A DNA stretch of 64,000 bases from Mesobacillus persicus (GTDB lineage Bacteria; Bacillota; Bacilli; Bacillales; Cytobacillaceae). The DNA lies in the NCBI RefSeq assembly GCF_900109925.1, contig NZ_FOBW01000006.1, positions 124,001-188,000 on the forward strand, written 5' to 3'. The notes beneath the pieces are model-generated. The model worked only from the letters and a program-made list of their open reading frames with translations. It was not told the DNA's origin and did no database searches. The translations under genes and the position numbers were made by a program. Shown in pieces: positions 46,315 to 54,861 of the stretch; position 1 is the stretch's first letter; each line of letters starts with the position of its first letter.

Positions 46315-46354
46315 CAAAACAAAAATTGCCGAGAAAGATACCCTTTCTCGACAA
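46315..46354 (-). terminator. Terminator of the deoB-punA-pdp unit
   Basis: A 12-bp stem with one mismatch (46326-46337 with 46343-46354) lies just past pdp and is followed by TTTTTGTTTTG on the minus strand. Confidence 0.9.
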
Positions 46355-46369
46355 TCTGCTAAATCTTCT

Positions 46370-47674
46370 TTATTCTGTTATCTCTTCATGAATAAGTACA
46401 GGTGCTTCAATTGCATCCTTTGCGAGCCTGATATTACTATATAGTATATCTTTTACTTCAGACACATCCTCAAAATTGCTATGGATGGTTAATAGGGAGT
46501 CACCTTTTTGCACTTTGTCCCCGATCTTCTTTCGAAGTACAAGACCCACAGCTAAATCAATTTGTGATTCCTTTGTTGCCCGGCCTGCTCCTAATAACAT
46601 TGCAGCCGTACCAATTTCGTCGGCAACGATTTCGGACACATAGCCGTCCTCTTTTGCCTCTAGTTCTATTTTAAATTTAGCCTGTGGCAGCTTAGTTACA
46701 TCATCCACAACAGATGCATCGCCACCTTGTGAACTTAAGAACACTTTGAACGATTCAAGCGCGGAACCGTCCTTAATGGCGCCCTCAAGCAGTGCACGAG
46801 CTTCTTTTAGCGTTTCTGCTTTTTTAGCTAAATAAACCATATGACTTCCTAAAGTTAAACAAAGCTCCGTTAAATCTTCAGGACCTTCCCCTTTAAGGGT
46901 ATCAATCGCCTCTTGTACCTCTAAAGCATTGCCAATCGCAAATCCAAGCGGTTGGCTCATATCGGAGATAACAGCCATTGTGTTTCGACCGACATTATTC
47001 CCAATCTGCACCATTGCTTTTGCCAGTTCTCTAGAGTCATCGAGTGTTTTCATAAAAGCACCAGCACCTGTCTTAACATCAAGGACAATTGCATCTGCAC
47101 CAGCAGCTATTTTTTTACTCATAATTGAACTCGCTATGAGTGGGATGCTATCAACAGTTGCTGTAACATCACGTAAGGCATATAGCTTTTTATCTGCAGG
47201 CGTTAGATTCCCACTCTGGCCAATGACAGCTATTTTATTTTTATTGACTAGTTGAATAAATTCCTCGTTGTCAATTTCTACATGGAAACCACTAACCGCT
47301 TCGAGCTTATCAATGGTACCACCTGTGTGTCCTAGACCTCTACCAGACATTTTCGCAACTGGTACTCCAACAGCGGCAACGAGCGGTCCTAAAACCAATG
47401 TAGTAGTATCTCCCACTCCACCTGTTGAATGCTTATCCACTTTAATGCCTTCAATTTTGGAAAGATCAATTTGGTCTCCCGATTTCACCATTGCCATGGT
47501 TAAATCAGCTCGTTCTTTTTCGGTCATCCCTTTAAAGAAAATTGCCATTGTTAGCGCGCTTACTTGATAATCGGGAATTGATCCATCGGTATATCCGTTA
47601 ATGATAAACTGTATTTCTTCCGTAGAAAGCTCTTGACCATCGCGCTTTTTCTCTATTAAATCAACCATTCTCAT
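46370..47674 (-). CDS. pdp: Pyrimidine-nucleoside phosphorylase
   Basis: Phosphorolyses uridine, thymidine and deoxyuridine to base plus (deoxy)ribose 1-phosphate. The product has 434 residues starting [13 protein letters not shown], the same start as B. subtilis Pdp. The family signature [16 protein letters not shown] is near residues 110-125; [15 protein letters not shown] near 81 binds phosphate. It is the last gene of the deoB-punA-pdp run, 34 bases past punA, and ends at a terminator. Confidence 0.96.
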   Translation of the reverse strand: MRMVDLIEKKRDGQELSTEEIQFIINGYTDGSIPDYQVSALTMAIFFKGMTEKERADLTMAMVKSGDQIDLSKIEGIKVDKHSTGGVGDTTTLVLGPLVAAVGVPVAKMSGRGLGHTGGTIDKLEAVSGFHVEIDNEEFIQLVNKNKIAVIGQSGNLTPADKKLYALRDVTATVDSIPLIASSIMSKKIAAGADAIVLDVKTGAGAFMKTLDDSRELAKAMVQIGNNVGRNTMAVISDMSQPLGFAIGNALEVQEAIDTLKGEGPEDLTELCLTLGSHMVYLAKKAETLKEARALLEGAIKDGSALESFKVFLSSQGGDASVVDDVTKLPQAKFKIELEAKEDGYVSEIVADEIGTAAMLLGAGRATKESQIDLAVGLVLRKKIGDKVQKGDSLLTIHSNFEDVSEVKDILYSNIRLAKDAIEAPVLIHEEITE

Positions 47675-47708
47675 TCATATCACCACTTACTAAGTATTTT
47701 GTCTTGAG

Positions 47709-48533
47709 TTAGGCTTTACCTATTTCATTTACAAGGTCTTTTACATAAAGCAAGAACGTTGCCTTAACCTTTTCCGTTGTCTCAATCACTTCATCATGTG
47801 ATAGTGGCTGATCAAGAATCCCTGCTGCCATATTCGATATACAAGAAATCCCTAATACTTTCATTCCTGAATGTCTGGCTACAATGACTTCAGGGACGGT
47901 CGACATCCCTACTGCATCCCCTCCAAGGGTACGAAGCATGCGAACCTCGGCAGGTGTTTCATAAACCGGGCCTGAGTTACCTACGTAGACTCCCTCTTGC
48001 ACCTTTATGTCTAATCGTTCAGCTGTACCTCTTGCCATTTTCCGTAATTCCTTTGAATACGCTTCGCTTAAATCTGGGAAACGCGGTCCTAACTCTGAAT
48101 CATTTGGTCCTACTAACGGATTTGTTCCCATATTGTTAATATGATCTGAAATAAGCATCAAGTCTCCTGGTGAAAAGCTTTCATTCACTCCACCTGCTGC
48201 ATTTGTAACAATCAAATGGTCGATGCCAAGCTCTTTCATTACCCGCACTGGGAATGTCACTTTATCCATGCTGTACCCTTCATAAAAATGAAACCGTCCT
48301 TGCATTGCTGCAACAGTAACCCCACTTAATGTTCCAACTACTAGTTGGCCTGCGTGACCTTCAACAGTTGAAACGGGAAAGTCAGGGATCTCACTGTAAG
48401 GAATTTTAACGGCATCTTCGATTTCGTCAGCAAGAATCCCTAACCCTGACCCTAGAATTAAACCGATTTTCGGCTGTTGACCAAACTTATTTTTTAGAAA
48501 CTCTGCTGCATTTTGAATTTTACTTTTCTCCAT
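47709..48533 (-). CDS. punA: Purine nucleoside phosphorylase I
   Basis: Trimeric-type phosphorylase cleaving guanosine, inosine and their deoxy forms. The product has 274 residues from the ATG at 48533, with AGGTGGAG upstream; the GTG three codons earlier is less well placed. Motifs seen are the phosphate-binding GLILGSGLG near residue 19, the substrate-binding VTNAAGG near 111 and TVPEVIVARHSGM near 210. The B. subtilis homolog is called pupG or punA. It lies 12 bases after deoB. Confidence 0.95.
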   Translation of the reverse strand: MEKSKIQNAAEFLKNKFGQQPKIGLILGSGLGILADEIEDAVKIPYSEIPDFPVSTVEGHAGQLVVGTLSGVTVAAMQGRFHFYEGYSMDKVTFPVRVMKELGIDHLIVTNAAGGVNESFSPGDLMLISDHINNMGTNPLVGPNDSELGPRFPDLSEAYSKELRKMARGTAERLDIKVQEGVYVGNSGPVYETPAEVRMLRTLGGDAVGMSTVPEVIVARHSGMKVLGISCISNMAAGILDQPLSHDEVIETTEKVKATFLLYVKDLVNEIGKA

Positions 48534-48545
48534 TGTCTCCACCTC

Positions 48546-49727
48546 TTACTTTAATTCATTTATGAAGCTTTTACCGTATTTTGGCATTTCGACTTGGAAA
48601 TTCTCTGCCACCGAAGCGCCAATATCAGCAAACGTCTTACGCAGCGGCAATTCCTTTCCTTCTGTCATTCCTTTTGAATAAACGAGTAATGGTACATATT
48701 CTCTAGTATGGTCTGTTCCAGGATGTACAGGGTCATTCCCGTGATCAGCTGTAATAATTAGTAAGTCGTCTTCTTTTAATTTTTCTAAAACCTCGGTCAA
48801 TCTAGCATCGTACTCCTCTAAAGCCTTTCCATAACCAATTGGGTCCCGGCGATGTCCGAACAAGGCATCAAAGTCGACAAGATTTAAAAAGCTGAGACCG
48901 GTAAAGTCCATATTTAAAGTTTCTACCAACTTGTCCATACCATCCATATTGGAAACCGTCCGTAAGGATTGAGTTACGCCTTCTCCATCATAAATATCTG
49001 AAATTTTCCCGATTGAAATAACATCTAAACCGCCATCCTTCAACTCATTCATGACTGTTCGGCCAAAAGGTTTAAGTGCATAATCATGGCGGTTTGCCGT
49101 ACGCTTAAAGTCTCCAGGTGATCCGAGGAATGGACGTGCAATCACACGACCAACCATGTATTTTTCATCAAGGGTCAGTTCTCTTGCGATTTCACAAATG
49201 TTATATAGTTCCTCAATCGGAACAATCTCTTCATGGGCGGCAATTTGCAAAACAGAGTCTGCAGAAGTATAAACAATTAAAGCACCTGTTTTCATATGCT
49301 CTTCGCCTAATTCATCAAGGATCTCAGTTCCACTTGCAGGTTTATTTCCGATGATCTTTCTACCCGTTTTTAATTCAAGTTCTGAAATCAATTCTGCTGG
49401 GAATCCATCTGGGAATACCCGAAACGGTGTATCGATATTAAGACCCATTATTTCCCAATGGCCAGTCATCGTATCTTTTCCTACGGATGCTTCTTCCATT
49501 TTCGTATAGTAGGCTAGCGGCTTTTCTGCCTTTGTCACGCCTTTAATTTCTCTAATATTACTTAACCCAAGCTTTCCCATGTTCGGCATATTCAGTCCGT
49601 TCATCCGCTCTGCAATATGGCCTAGAGTATCTGAACCTATGTCACCAAATTCAGCTGCATCCGGTGCTTCACCAATTCCAACTGAGTCCATTACAACTAG
49701 AAAGACCCGTTTATATGTATATGGCAT
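48546..49727 (-). CDS. deoB: Phosphopentomutase
   Basis: Converts (deoxy)ribose 1-phosphate to 5-phosphate, linking nucleoside breakdown to the pentose pool. The product has 393 residues of the alkaline-phosphatase superfamily. Metal and phosphate sites are [14 protein letters not shown] near residues 10-23, the active-site threonine in KDTMTGHWE near 88, and [17 protein letters not shown] near 325. The gene is also called drm. The start ATG follows AAGGAGGAG. A promoter should lie within 49728-49860; I could not recognise a confident one. Confidence 0.96.
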   Translation of the reverse strand: MPYTYKRVFLVVMDSVGIGEAPDAAEFGDIGSDTLGHIAERMNGLNMPNMGKLGLSNIREIKGVTKAEKPLAYYTKMEEASVGKDTMTGHWEIMGLNIDTPFRVFPDGFPAELISELELKTGRKIIGNKPASGTEILDELGEEHMKTGALIVYTSADSVLQIAAHEEIVPIEELYNICEIARELTLDEKYMVGRVIARPFLGSPGDFKRTANRHDYALKPFGRTVMNELKDGGLDVISIGKISDIYDGEGVTQSLRTVSNMDGMDKLVETLNMDFTGLSFLNLVDFDALFGHRRDPIGYGKALEEYDARLTEVLEKLKEDDLLIITADHGNDPVHPGTDHTREYVPLLVYSKGMTEGKELPLRKTFADIGASVAENFQVEMPKYGKSFINELK

Positions 49728-49866
49728 TGTATCTCCTCCTTAAAAATAAAATAAAAACCTCATACTATTTTTACCCCAATTGCTGTTTATTAACCTGACG
49801 ACCTTTGATTGAAGTCAGAAGTCTGACATCTCAATCTTACTAATCTTCCTTCTGAAAAACAAGAAG

Positions 49867-49893
49867 AAAGCTGCCATTTTTTTTGGCAGCTTT
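49867..49893 (-). terminator. Terminator of xerD
   Basis: A 9-bp AAAGCTGCC/GGCAGCTTT stem encloses an eight-T-plus-A loop, about 70 bases past xerD. The minus-strand tail is CTTCTTGTTTTTC. It separates xerD from deoB. Confidence 0.75.
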
Positions 49894-49961
49894 TTGAACT
49901 TCTTTTTATGGCATCTTCCCCCATGAATGAATGCTGTTGGGTAGATCTATCTATCAAACTC

Positions 49962-50858
49962 CTAAGCTCGTGGATGGAATTTGCTATAGACATCTTTTAA
50001 TCGCGTTTTTGTCACATGTGTGTAAATCTGCGTCGTTGAAATATCCGCATGTCCTAACATTTCCTGGACAGCTCTTAAGTCTGCTCCATTTTCAAGGAGA
50101 TGCGTTGCAAATGAGTGCCTTAAAGTATGTGGGGTCAATTCTTTACTTATATTCGCTTCTTGTGTGAGCCGCTTTAGGATTTTCCAAAATCCTTGCCTGG
50201 TCAGTCTTTTTCCATGAAAATTCAAAAACAACGCTTCATCTTTATGCCCTTTTGCAATAAATTTAGGTCTGCCTTTTTCAAGATATTGCTCCAATGCCGT
50301 AGTAGCTGTTCTTCCAATTGGGATGATTCTTTCCTTATTCCCTTTTCCAATACATCGGACAAAACCCATCGTCAAATGAACATCGGACATGTTAAGGCCA
50401 ATTAATTCACTAACCCTGATGCCCGTGGCATAAAGAAGTTCGAGCATGGCCTTGTCTCGATAGCCAAAATGGTCAACTAACTTGGGAGAATCTAGAAGGG
50501 TCTCAACCTCTGGGAGACTTAACACTTTTGGCAAGCTTCGTTCTAGCTGTGGACTCTCAATGTGGACCGTTGGGTCGTGTCCAACAATCTTTTCACGTAG
50601 TAAAAACTGATGAAAGGCTCGCACTGAAGCAACATGCCTAGCAATTGTCTTCGAAGACTTGCCACTATCCTTTAAATAGGCCAGGAAGTGAACAATTTGC
50701 GCCCTTTGGGCATATGCTAAATCCGTCATCTTTTCATTCGACTGTAAAAAGGCCAGATACCCTTTTAAGTCACGTTCATAAGAGATAACCGTATTTCTTG
50801 AAAGTCCCTTTTCTACAACTAAAAAGTGGATAAAGTCTTTGAGATGCTCGTTCATCAT
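49962..50858 (-). CDS. xerD: Site-specific tyrosine recombinase XerD (RipX)
   Basis: Resolves chromosome dimers at dif together with CodV/XerC. The product has 298 residues. The N-terminal SAM-like core-binding domain covers residues 1-90. The catalytic tyrosine-recombinase set is ATGIRVSEL (Arg near 148), HTLRHSFAT (His and Arg near 245), [14 protein letters not shown] (His and Tyr near 268-280). The ATG at 50858 lies one base past the yqzK stop and has GGAG upstream; the next ATG codon is equally possible. It follows yqzK and fur as in B. subtilis. Confidence 0.95.
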   Translation of the reverse strand: MMNEHLKDFIHFLVVEKGLSRNTVISYERDLKGYLAFLQSNEKMTDLAYAQRAQIVHFLAYLKDSGKSSKTIARHVASVRAFHQFLLREKIVGHDPTVHIESPQLERSLPKVLSLPEVETLLDSPKLVDHFGYRDKAMLELLYATGIRVSELIGLNMSDVHLTMGFVRCIGKGNKERIIPIGRTATTALEQYLEKGRPKFIAKGHKDEALFLNFHGKRLTRQGFWKILKRLTQEANISKELTPHTLRHSFATHLLENGADLRAVQEMLGHADISTTQIYTHVTKTRLKDVYSKFHPRA

Positions 50859-50859
50859 A

Positions 50860-51084
50860 TTACTCTCCATTCAAATAAAACAAGATCAGCCGATCAATCA
50901 TTCCGGGTTCAGAATCAGAATTCCGACCTGAAACTTTTACCGCTGCCCCTTGAGGTTCATCGTAACGATGATAATTTTGATACTCTTCATTTACCCACAT
51001 AATACCATAATAAAAGAGAATCGTGCATCCTGTGAAAAAGATAAACACTTTAAACGCATGTAGAATCAATGATACGATTTTCAT
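50860..51084 (-). CDS. yqzK: YqzK family membrane protein (DUF4227)
   Basis: A 74-residue protein with one membrane helix at about residues 10-32 and a polar extracytoplasmic or cytoplasmic tail ending in FYLNGE. It matches YqzK by position between fur and xerD, size and the N-terminal [14 protein letters not shown]. Function is unknown. It is nearly coupled to xerD (one base apart). Confidence 0.8.
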   Translation of the reverse strand: MKIVSLILHAFKVFIFFTGCTILFYYGIMWVNEEYQNYHRYDEPQGAAVKVSGRNSDSEPGMIDRLILFYLNGE

Positions 51085-51443
51085 ATAAATGCCCCCGAAA
51101 TTGGCTTAATAGTACAAGATATGCCAAGGTGGACAAATTATATACATGAAAGCTTATGAAAACAGGAATCTTTTAATTTCATTGGTCTCCTAGGTGCTTA
51201 CAATGTAGGAAAGTCAGGGCACCAACAAGGATCATTGGTGACCTAAGTAGGAAGAGCCAGAGGAGAAAGGGCACAAAGAGGGTCTATTGGTGCCCTAAGT
51301 GGGTAGAGTCCAAGGAAAGAAAGGGCACCAACAAGGCCCATTGGTGCCCTAAGTGGGTAGAGTCCAAGGAAGAAAGGGCACCAAGAGGGTTGATTTGTGA
51401 AGATATTTTCTAAGTGCCTGGTACTGGAGCAAAATAGGCACAA
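51085..51443. other. Repeat-filled intergenic region between yqzK and fur
   Basis: The gap of 398 bases between yqzK and fur has no real gene. It is dominated by a four-unit tandem repeat (51211-51400) and then the fur terminator. A 66-codon open frame on the minus strand is made entirely of repeat sequence and lacks a binding site. Confidence 0.8.
51211..51400. repeat. Tandem repeat, four units of about 53 bp, each with a GGGCACCAA hairpin
   Basis: Units begin GGGCACC or GGGCAC at 51217, 51269, 51323 and 51376. Each complete unit has GGGCACCAA, a 12- to 14-base spacer, TTGGTGCCC (or a variant) and a linker CTAAGTGGGTAGAGTCC. Units 2 and 3 are nearly identical; unit 1 is degenerate; unit 4 is cut before the second arm. 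Confidence 0.9.
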
Positions 51444-51477
51444 ATAAAAAAACCCTTCCTCACCATGAGAAAGAGTT
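51444..51477 (-). terminator. Terminator of fur
   Basis: A 13-bp stem with G-T pairs (AAACTCTTTCTCA/TGAGGAAGGGTTT on the minus strand) has a TGG loop and seven T. It lies just past fur. Confidence 0.88.
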
Positions 51478-51482
51478 TTCTT

Positions 51483-51968
51483 TTATGCTTGTTCAGCTGT
51501 TTCATTCAATTCTTCGGACTTATCAGTGCCTTTGTCCTGGCACCGGTAACAGATTCCATGAAAAGTCAAACGGTGGTCCTTAATTTTAAAATTCCAGTCC
51601 CGCTCTACAATTTCCTCGACATCATCTAACAAGTCTTCTTGGATTTCATCCACTGCTCCGCATTCTATGCAGACAAGATGATGGTGGAAATGGGCCGCAC
51701 CTTCTTGGCGAAGATCATATCGGGAAACGCCATCCCCAAAGTTAATTTTATCAACAATTTTTAGTTCAGTTAAAAGTTCAAGGGTCCGATACACCGTAGC
51801 AAGACCGATTTCAGGAGATTTTTCTTTAACAAGAAGATAGACGTCCTCTGCACTTAAATGGTCTTCTTCATTTTCCAACAGGACACGAACAGTTGCCTCA
51901 CGTTGAGGTGTTAATTTATAGCTGGACGAATGCAGCTGTTTTTTAATTCTTTCAATTCTGTTTTCCAT
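51483..51968 (-). CDS. fur: Ferric uptake regulator Fur
   Basis: Iron-responsive dimeric repressor. The product has 161 residues. A winged helix covers residues 1-85 (YKLTPQREATVRVLLEN) and the metal-binding/dimerisation domain has HFHHHLVCIECGAVDEI near 92-110 plus the C-terminal CYRC pair. The structural-zinc Cys pairs CxxC (CIEC and CYRC) are intact. Fur rather than PerR or Zur is assigned by the yqzK-xerD neighbourhood and sequence. A possible PerR box lies upstream. The ribosome binding site (GGGGGAG) is rather distant. Confidence 0.95.
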   Translation of the reverse strand: MENRIERIKKQLHSSSYKLTPQREATVRVLLENEEDHLSAEDVYLLVKEKSPEIGLATVYRTLELLTELKIVDKINFGDGVSRYDLRQEGAAHFHHHLVCIECGAVDEIQEDLLDDVEEIVERDWNFKIKDHRLTFHGICYRCQDKGTDKSEELNETAEQA

Positions 51969-52035
51969 TTAGATAGTCTTCACTCCCCCGCCCACTGTCA
52001 ATTTTCATTATAGCAGAATGAAAAGGAGATTCATA

Positions 52036-52050
52036 ATAAAATTATTACAA
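52036..52050 (-). promoter_or_regulatory. Possible PerR box upstream of fur
   Basis: TTGTAATAATTTTAT on the minus strand matches the PerR 7-1-7 consensus TTATAATNATTATAA at 11 of the 14 specified positions. B. subtilis fur is known to be PerR-repressed. The core TAATAA-TT-TTATTA is also palindromic. Confidence 0.5.
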
Positions 52051-52061
52051 ATTAGAAAACG

Positions 52062-52087
52062 GAATGATTCTTTTTTTAGAATCATTC
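52062..52087 (-). terminator. Hairpin after spoIIM
   Basis: A 10-bp GAATGATTCT/AGAATCATTC stem with a 6-base loop ends next to the spoIIM stop. The minus-strand tail is CGTTTTC only, so termination efficiency is uncertain. Confidence 0.65.
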
Positions 52088-52729
52088 TCAACCTACTGAC
52101 AGAATCACAGCCTTCAGTAATGCCGGGGAAATCAGTGCTTCGATTCCTGCTGCAACAGCAACCAATATAAGGGCACCTGCAAAAGAAGTTAAATATCTAA
52201 AAAACAACGGCAATACGGGTTGATTAATTTTCTTCATAAATTGATTGCGAATCATTTTTAAAGAGAACATCACACTCAGAGCTGCCATAATAATAAAAAC
52301 CGGGATAATGACCAGATTTTGTGGCAAAATCGACACAAAGGATAGTAAAAATCCATTCCACCCCATTTGATTAACCAGAAAGCCGACGGTAAAGCCGACC
52401 GTCACCCCTTTTATAAATAACATAATCAGAATAACCGGAAGTCCGATGATTGAAATCCCTAAAATCCAGATGAGTCCTATAAATTTACTGTTATGGAAGA
52501 AGCTTTGAAAAAACAGATCTTTTGCTGCGTTGACTTCCCCATCAGCTGCTTGTCCAAAAAATTGAGACAGATAATAAAACAAATCCTCTTTTTGTGTAAA
52601 GCTAAGACTATTTACAATAACAGCTCCAAAGATGACTCCCATCAAAAATAACACGACAACAAACAAATATATAGAGGAATATTCACGGAGATGATTGGCT
52701 GCGACGTTCTGGTATTTTCTTTTCTTCAT
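52088..52729 (-). CDS. spoIIM: Stage II sporulation protein M
   Basis: Membrane component of the SpoIIDMP peptidoglycan hydrolase that drives engulfment. The product has 213 residues with about five membrane segments (residues 20-40, 84-100, 104-125, 130-150, 185-205). The start MKKRKYQNVAANHLREYSSIYLF is typical. The ATG follows GGGGGAAAAG. It lies between fur and the EndoQ-like gene. Confidence 0.94.
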   Translation of the reverse strand: MKKRKYQNVAANHLREYSSIYLFVVVLFLMGVIFGAVIVNSLSFTQKEDLFYYLSQFFGQAADGEVNAAKDLFFQSFFHNSKFIGLIWILGISIIGLPVILIMLFIKGVTVGFTVGFLVNQMGWNGFLLSFVSILPQNLVIIPVFIIMAALSVMFSLKMIRNQFMKKINQPVLPLFFRYLTSFAGALILVAVAAGIEALISPALLKAVILSVG

Positions 52730-52865
52730 AGCTTTTCCCCCTGCATGATTGGATATTAGATTTTATGCAGAAGATAGGGTTCTATGACTAGCATTTTATA
52801 GATTATTTTACTAGGAAGTTTTGATAGAACTCCGCAAAGAGGGGCTCTTAGCCCCGGTTGCCGAA

Positions 52866-54029
52866 TTATAAATGAATGATTTTTCCGTACTTGCCGCCGC
52901 CACCGGCATGGACTTTAAGTTCGCCACTACGGGCTTTTACTATTAATTCTGCTATTTTCGTTGGTACCGTCTCTATTAAAGCTGACAATGGAACCTCGTG
53001 TAGGACCGCCATTTCCGTTCCAAAGTGGTCCATCAGTCTTTCTAGCAATTTCGGCCCTAAGCCAGGAATGAATTCAAGAGGAACCTGGTGAATATAAGGC
53101 GGACGCGATGCCAGGAGGTGATCTGTTGATTTTAATTCTGATATTCGATCTGCAACACCTTTTATGAAACGCGAATGACCGCACTCTTCACATAGACCTC
53201 CACCCGAAAAAGGAGCCGTACAGTTTGCACAGACCGTTCGGTGGTACTTCCCAAGTAAAGGGTCTAGTCCGTAATTTGCTTTCACCATTCGTTCATCTTC
53301 CTTTTTTAGAGCTTTGCTAAACTCCTTAAAAGAAATTTCTTGCATCGCGATTTTTTGATACTCTCTCGCAATTTTCGCCAGAGAATGGGCATCAGAATTT
53401 GTTAGGAACGTGTACCTATTAAGTTCAGCTAGTTGTTCTGCCATCGAAGTGTCTGAACTTAACCCTAGCTCAATCGCATCAATAAGCAGTGGATCAAATA
53501 CTTCCGTAAGCGAACGCTTTACTCCCTTTCCATATAAACTCTTAAACGGAGTGAAGACATGGGCTGGTATAAACAAGCCATCTAAGTCCTTTGTCTTTTT
53601 TTGAAGTTCTTTTCCGGTGACATATACACGCTGTGAACTTAGATGAATATTTTTCAAGTGAAGCTTCAGCCATTCAGAAAAGAGACGCATTTTCTTAAGA
53701 GTAGGGAAAAAGCATAGGACATGAATTAGACCCGATGTTTCTTCACTATTGATCTCTAATTCTGTTCCGAGCAAGATACCTAATGTACCATACTTGAGTC
53801 CCCCATCCGGGTGCTCCGTTATCTCACCGACAGCTACTAATTCTTCCAATTCATTTAGTACTTCAGGAGAATGACAGTCAATAATCCCTACGATATCCAA
53901 TCCTTTAACATCCCTTGCATGAGCAATGATGTTCGACAGCGTCAATGTTTTTGATCCTGTAATTTTCACCGCTTTGCCTGACTTTGTTCTTCCAATATGG
54001 ATATGCAAGTCTGCATAGTATTCGTTCAT
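52866..54029 (-). CDS. EndoQ-like PHP-domain DNA endonuclease
   Basis: A 387-residue protein of the endonuclease Q (TIGR00375-type) family. EndoQ from Thermococcales and Bacillus pumilus cuts 5' to deaminated bases such as hypoxanthine, xanthine and uracil. A PHP metal-binding domain occupies the N-terminal two thirds, with motifs DLHIHIGR (residues 7-14), DCHSPE (about 52) and NSDAH (about 211). A zinc finger follows (CANCTAPFSGGGLCEECG, near 257). A C-terminal helix-hairpin-helix (FIPGLGPKLLERL) lies near 320. It overlaps nudF by 4 bases. In B. subtilis the related gene is yqxK; I leave the symbol blank. Confidence 0.85.
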   Translation of the reverse strand: MNEYYADLHIHIGRTKSGKAVKITGSKTLTLSNIIAHARDVKGLDIVGIIDCHSPEVLNELEELVAVGEITEHPDGGLKYGTLGILLGTELEINSEETSGLIHVLCFFPTLKKMRLFSEWLKLHLKNIHLSSQRVYVTGKELQKKTKDLDGLFIPAHVFTPFKSLYGKGVKRSLTEVFDPLLIDAIELGLSSDTSMAEQLAELNRYTFLTNSDAHSLAKIAREYQKIAMQEISFKEFSKALKKEDERMVKANYGLDPLLGKYHRTVCANCTAPFSGGGLCEECGHSRFIKGVADRISELKSTDHLLASRPPYIHQVPLEFIPGLGPKLLERLMDHFGTEMAVLHEVPLSALIETVPTKIAELIVKARSGELKVHAGGGGKYGKIIHL

Positions 54030-54580
54030 TTTGTCTTAAGCGCTTCCTTTAACTGCAAATATTGGACAGCAAAGGCCGTTTTTGCGTCGTAGATTTTTTG
54101 ATTCTTCATTAGTTCTAATGCCTCCTCAAGCGTTACTTCAATTAAGTTCACAAACTCATCCTCATCAAGTTCCGCTGCGTTTACTTTCTTATTAAGCCCC
54201 GTTGCTACATATAAATGTACCAATTCATCTGCAAACCCAGGTGATGTATAAAATGAAGTTAACCAATCTATTTTTTCGCATTCATACCCTGTTTCTTCCT
54301 CTAGTTCACGAACGGCACACACCTCAGGCTTTTCTCCTTTTTCAAGCTTCCCCGCAGGAATCTCTACAAGCGTGCGCTCTAAGGCTTTACGATATTGCTC
54401 GACCATAACCACCTTCTTATCGTCAGTTAAGGCAATAATCGCTACAGCACCTGGGTGCTTAATGATTTCTCGTTTTGAGGTTTTGCCATTTGGAAGCTCT
54501 ACCTCGTCAACCTGAAGGCTAATAATTTTGCCTGTGAAAATTTGTTCCGTACTTAATGTTTTTTCTTCAAGCGAGCTCAT
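54026..54580 (-). CDS. nudF: ADP-ribose pyrophosphatase (Nudix hydrolase)
   Basis: Hydrolyses ADP-ribose to AMP and ribose 5-phosphate. The product has 184 residues. The Nudix box GKLEKGEKPEVCAVRELEEETGY fits GX5EX7REUXEEXGU and lies at about residues 78-100. Upstream VVMVEQYRKALERTLVEIPAGK is typical of the ADPRase subfamily. The ATG follows AGGAGTGG. It forms a coupled pair with the EndoQ-like gene, and both deal with abnormal or damaged nucleotides. Confidence 0.93.
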   Translation of the reverse strand: MSSLEEKTLSTEQIFTGKIISLQVDEVELPNGKTSKREIIKHPGAVAIIALTDDKKVVMVEQYRKALERTLVEIPAGKLEKGEKPEVCAVRELEEETGYECEKIDWLTSFYTSPGFADELVHLYVATGLNKKVNAAELDEDEFVNLIEVTLEEALELMKNQKIYDAKTAFAVQYLQLKEALKTK

Positions 54581-54654
54581 TTTTCCACTCCTGTTCTAAT
54601 CCGTTATCAAATGCTCATACATTTTATCATACTCGCATATAAGGTGGGATGGAG

Positions 54655-54801
54655 ATGAAAGTGTACGTTTATGAGAATGGGTTCATGATGTCTGGCAAGG
54701 CCTGGGAAATCAAACAGAAATTAAACGAATATAAAAAAGAATATGTTTATGTAAAAGATTGGGTAGAAGCTGTCTCTAAGAGCGTTCCCCGTTCACAATA
54801 G
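54655..54801 (+). CDS. mciZ: FtsZ assembly inhibitor MciZ
   Basis: A small mother-cell protein that caps FtsZ filaments during sporulation. The product has 48 residues, starting MKVYVYENGFMMSGKAWEIK and containing the conserved helix KLNEYKKEYVYVKDWV. B. subtilis MciZ has 40 residues; this one extends about 9 residues past the DW motif. The start ATG follows AAGGTGGG by 6 bases. It is divergent from nudF and precedes yqkF, as in B. subtilis. A CATACATT box at 54616-54623 resembles a sigma-E -10 element, but no good -35 element was found. Confidence 0.85.
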   Translation: MKVYVYENGFMMSGKAWEIKQKLNEYKKEYVYVKDWVEAVSKSVPRSQ

Positions 54802-54861
54802 TTGTAGTCCCCTACTTTTCTTCGTTAGAATAGAAGAAAATATAGCCGGGGGTGACTTCAC

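Noticed and set aside
49790-49993. 67-codon minus-strand frame across the xerD terminator
   Set aside because: It runs through the xerD 3' end in another frame and through a terminator, with no binding site or family similarity.
49962-50858. xerD as a phage or integron integrase
   Set aside because: Size, sequence and the fur-yqzK-xerD-deoB order mark it as the housekeeping dimer-resolution recombinase.
51243-51443. 66-codon minus-strand open frame with repeated GLYPLRAP
   Set aside because: It is a translation of the tandem DNA repeat with no binding site. The protein repeat is a by-product of the 53-bp unit.
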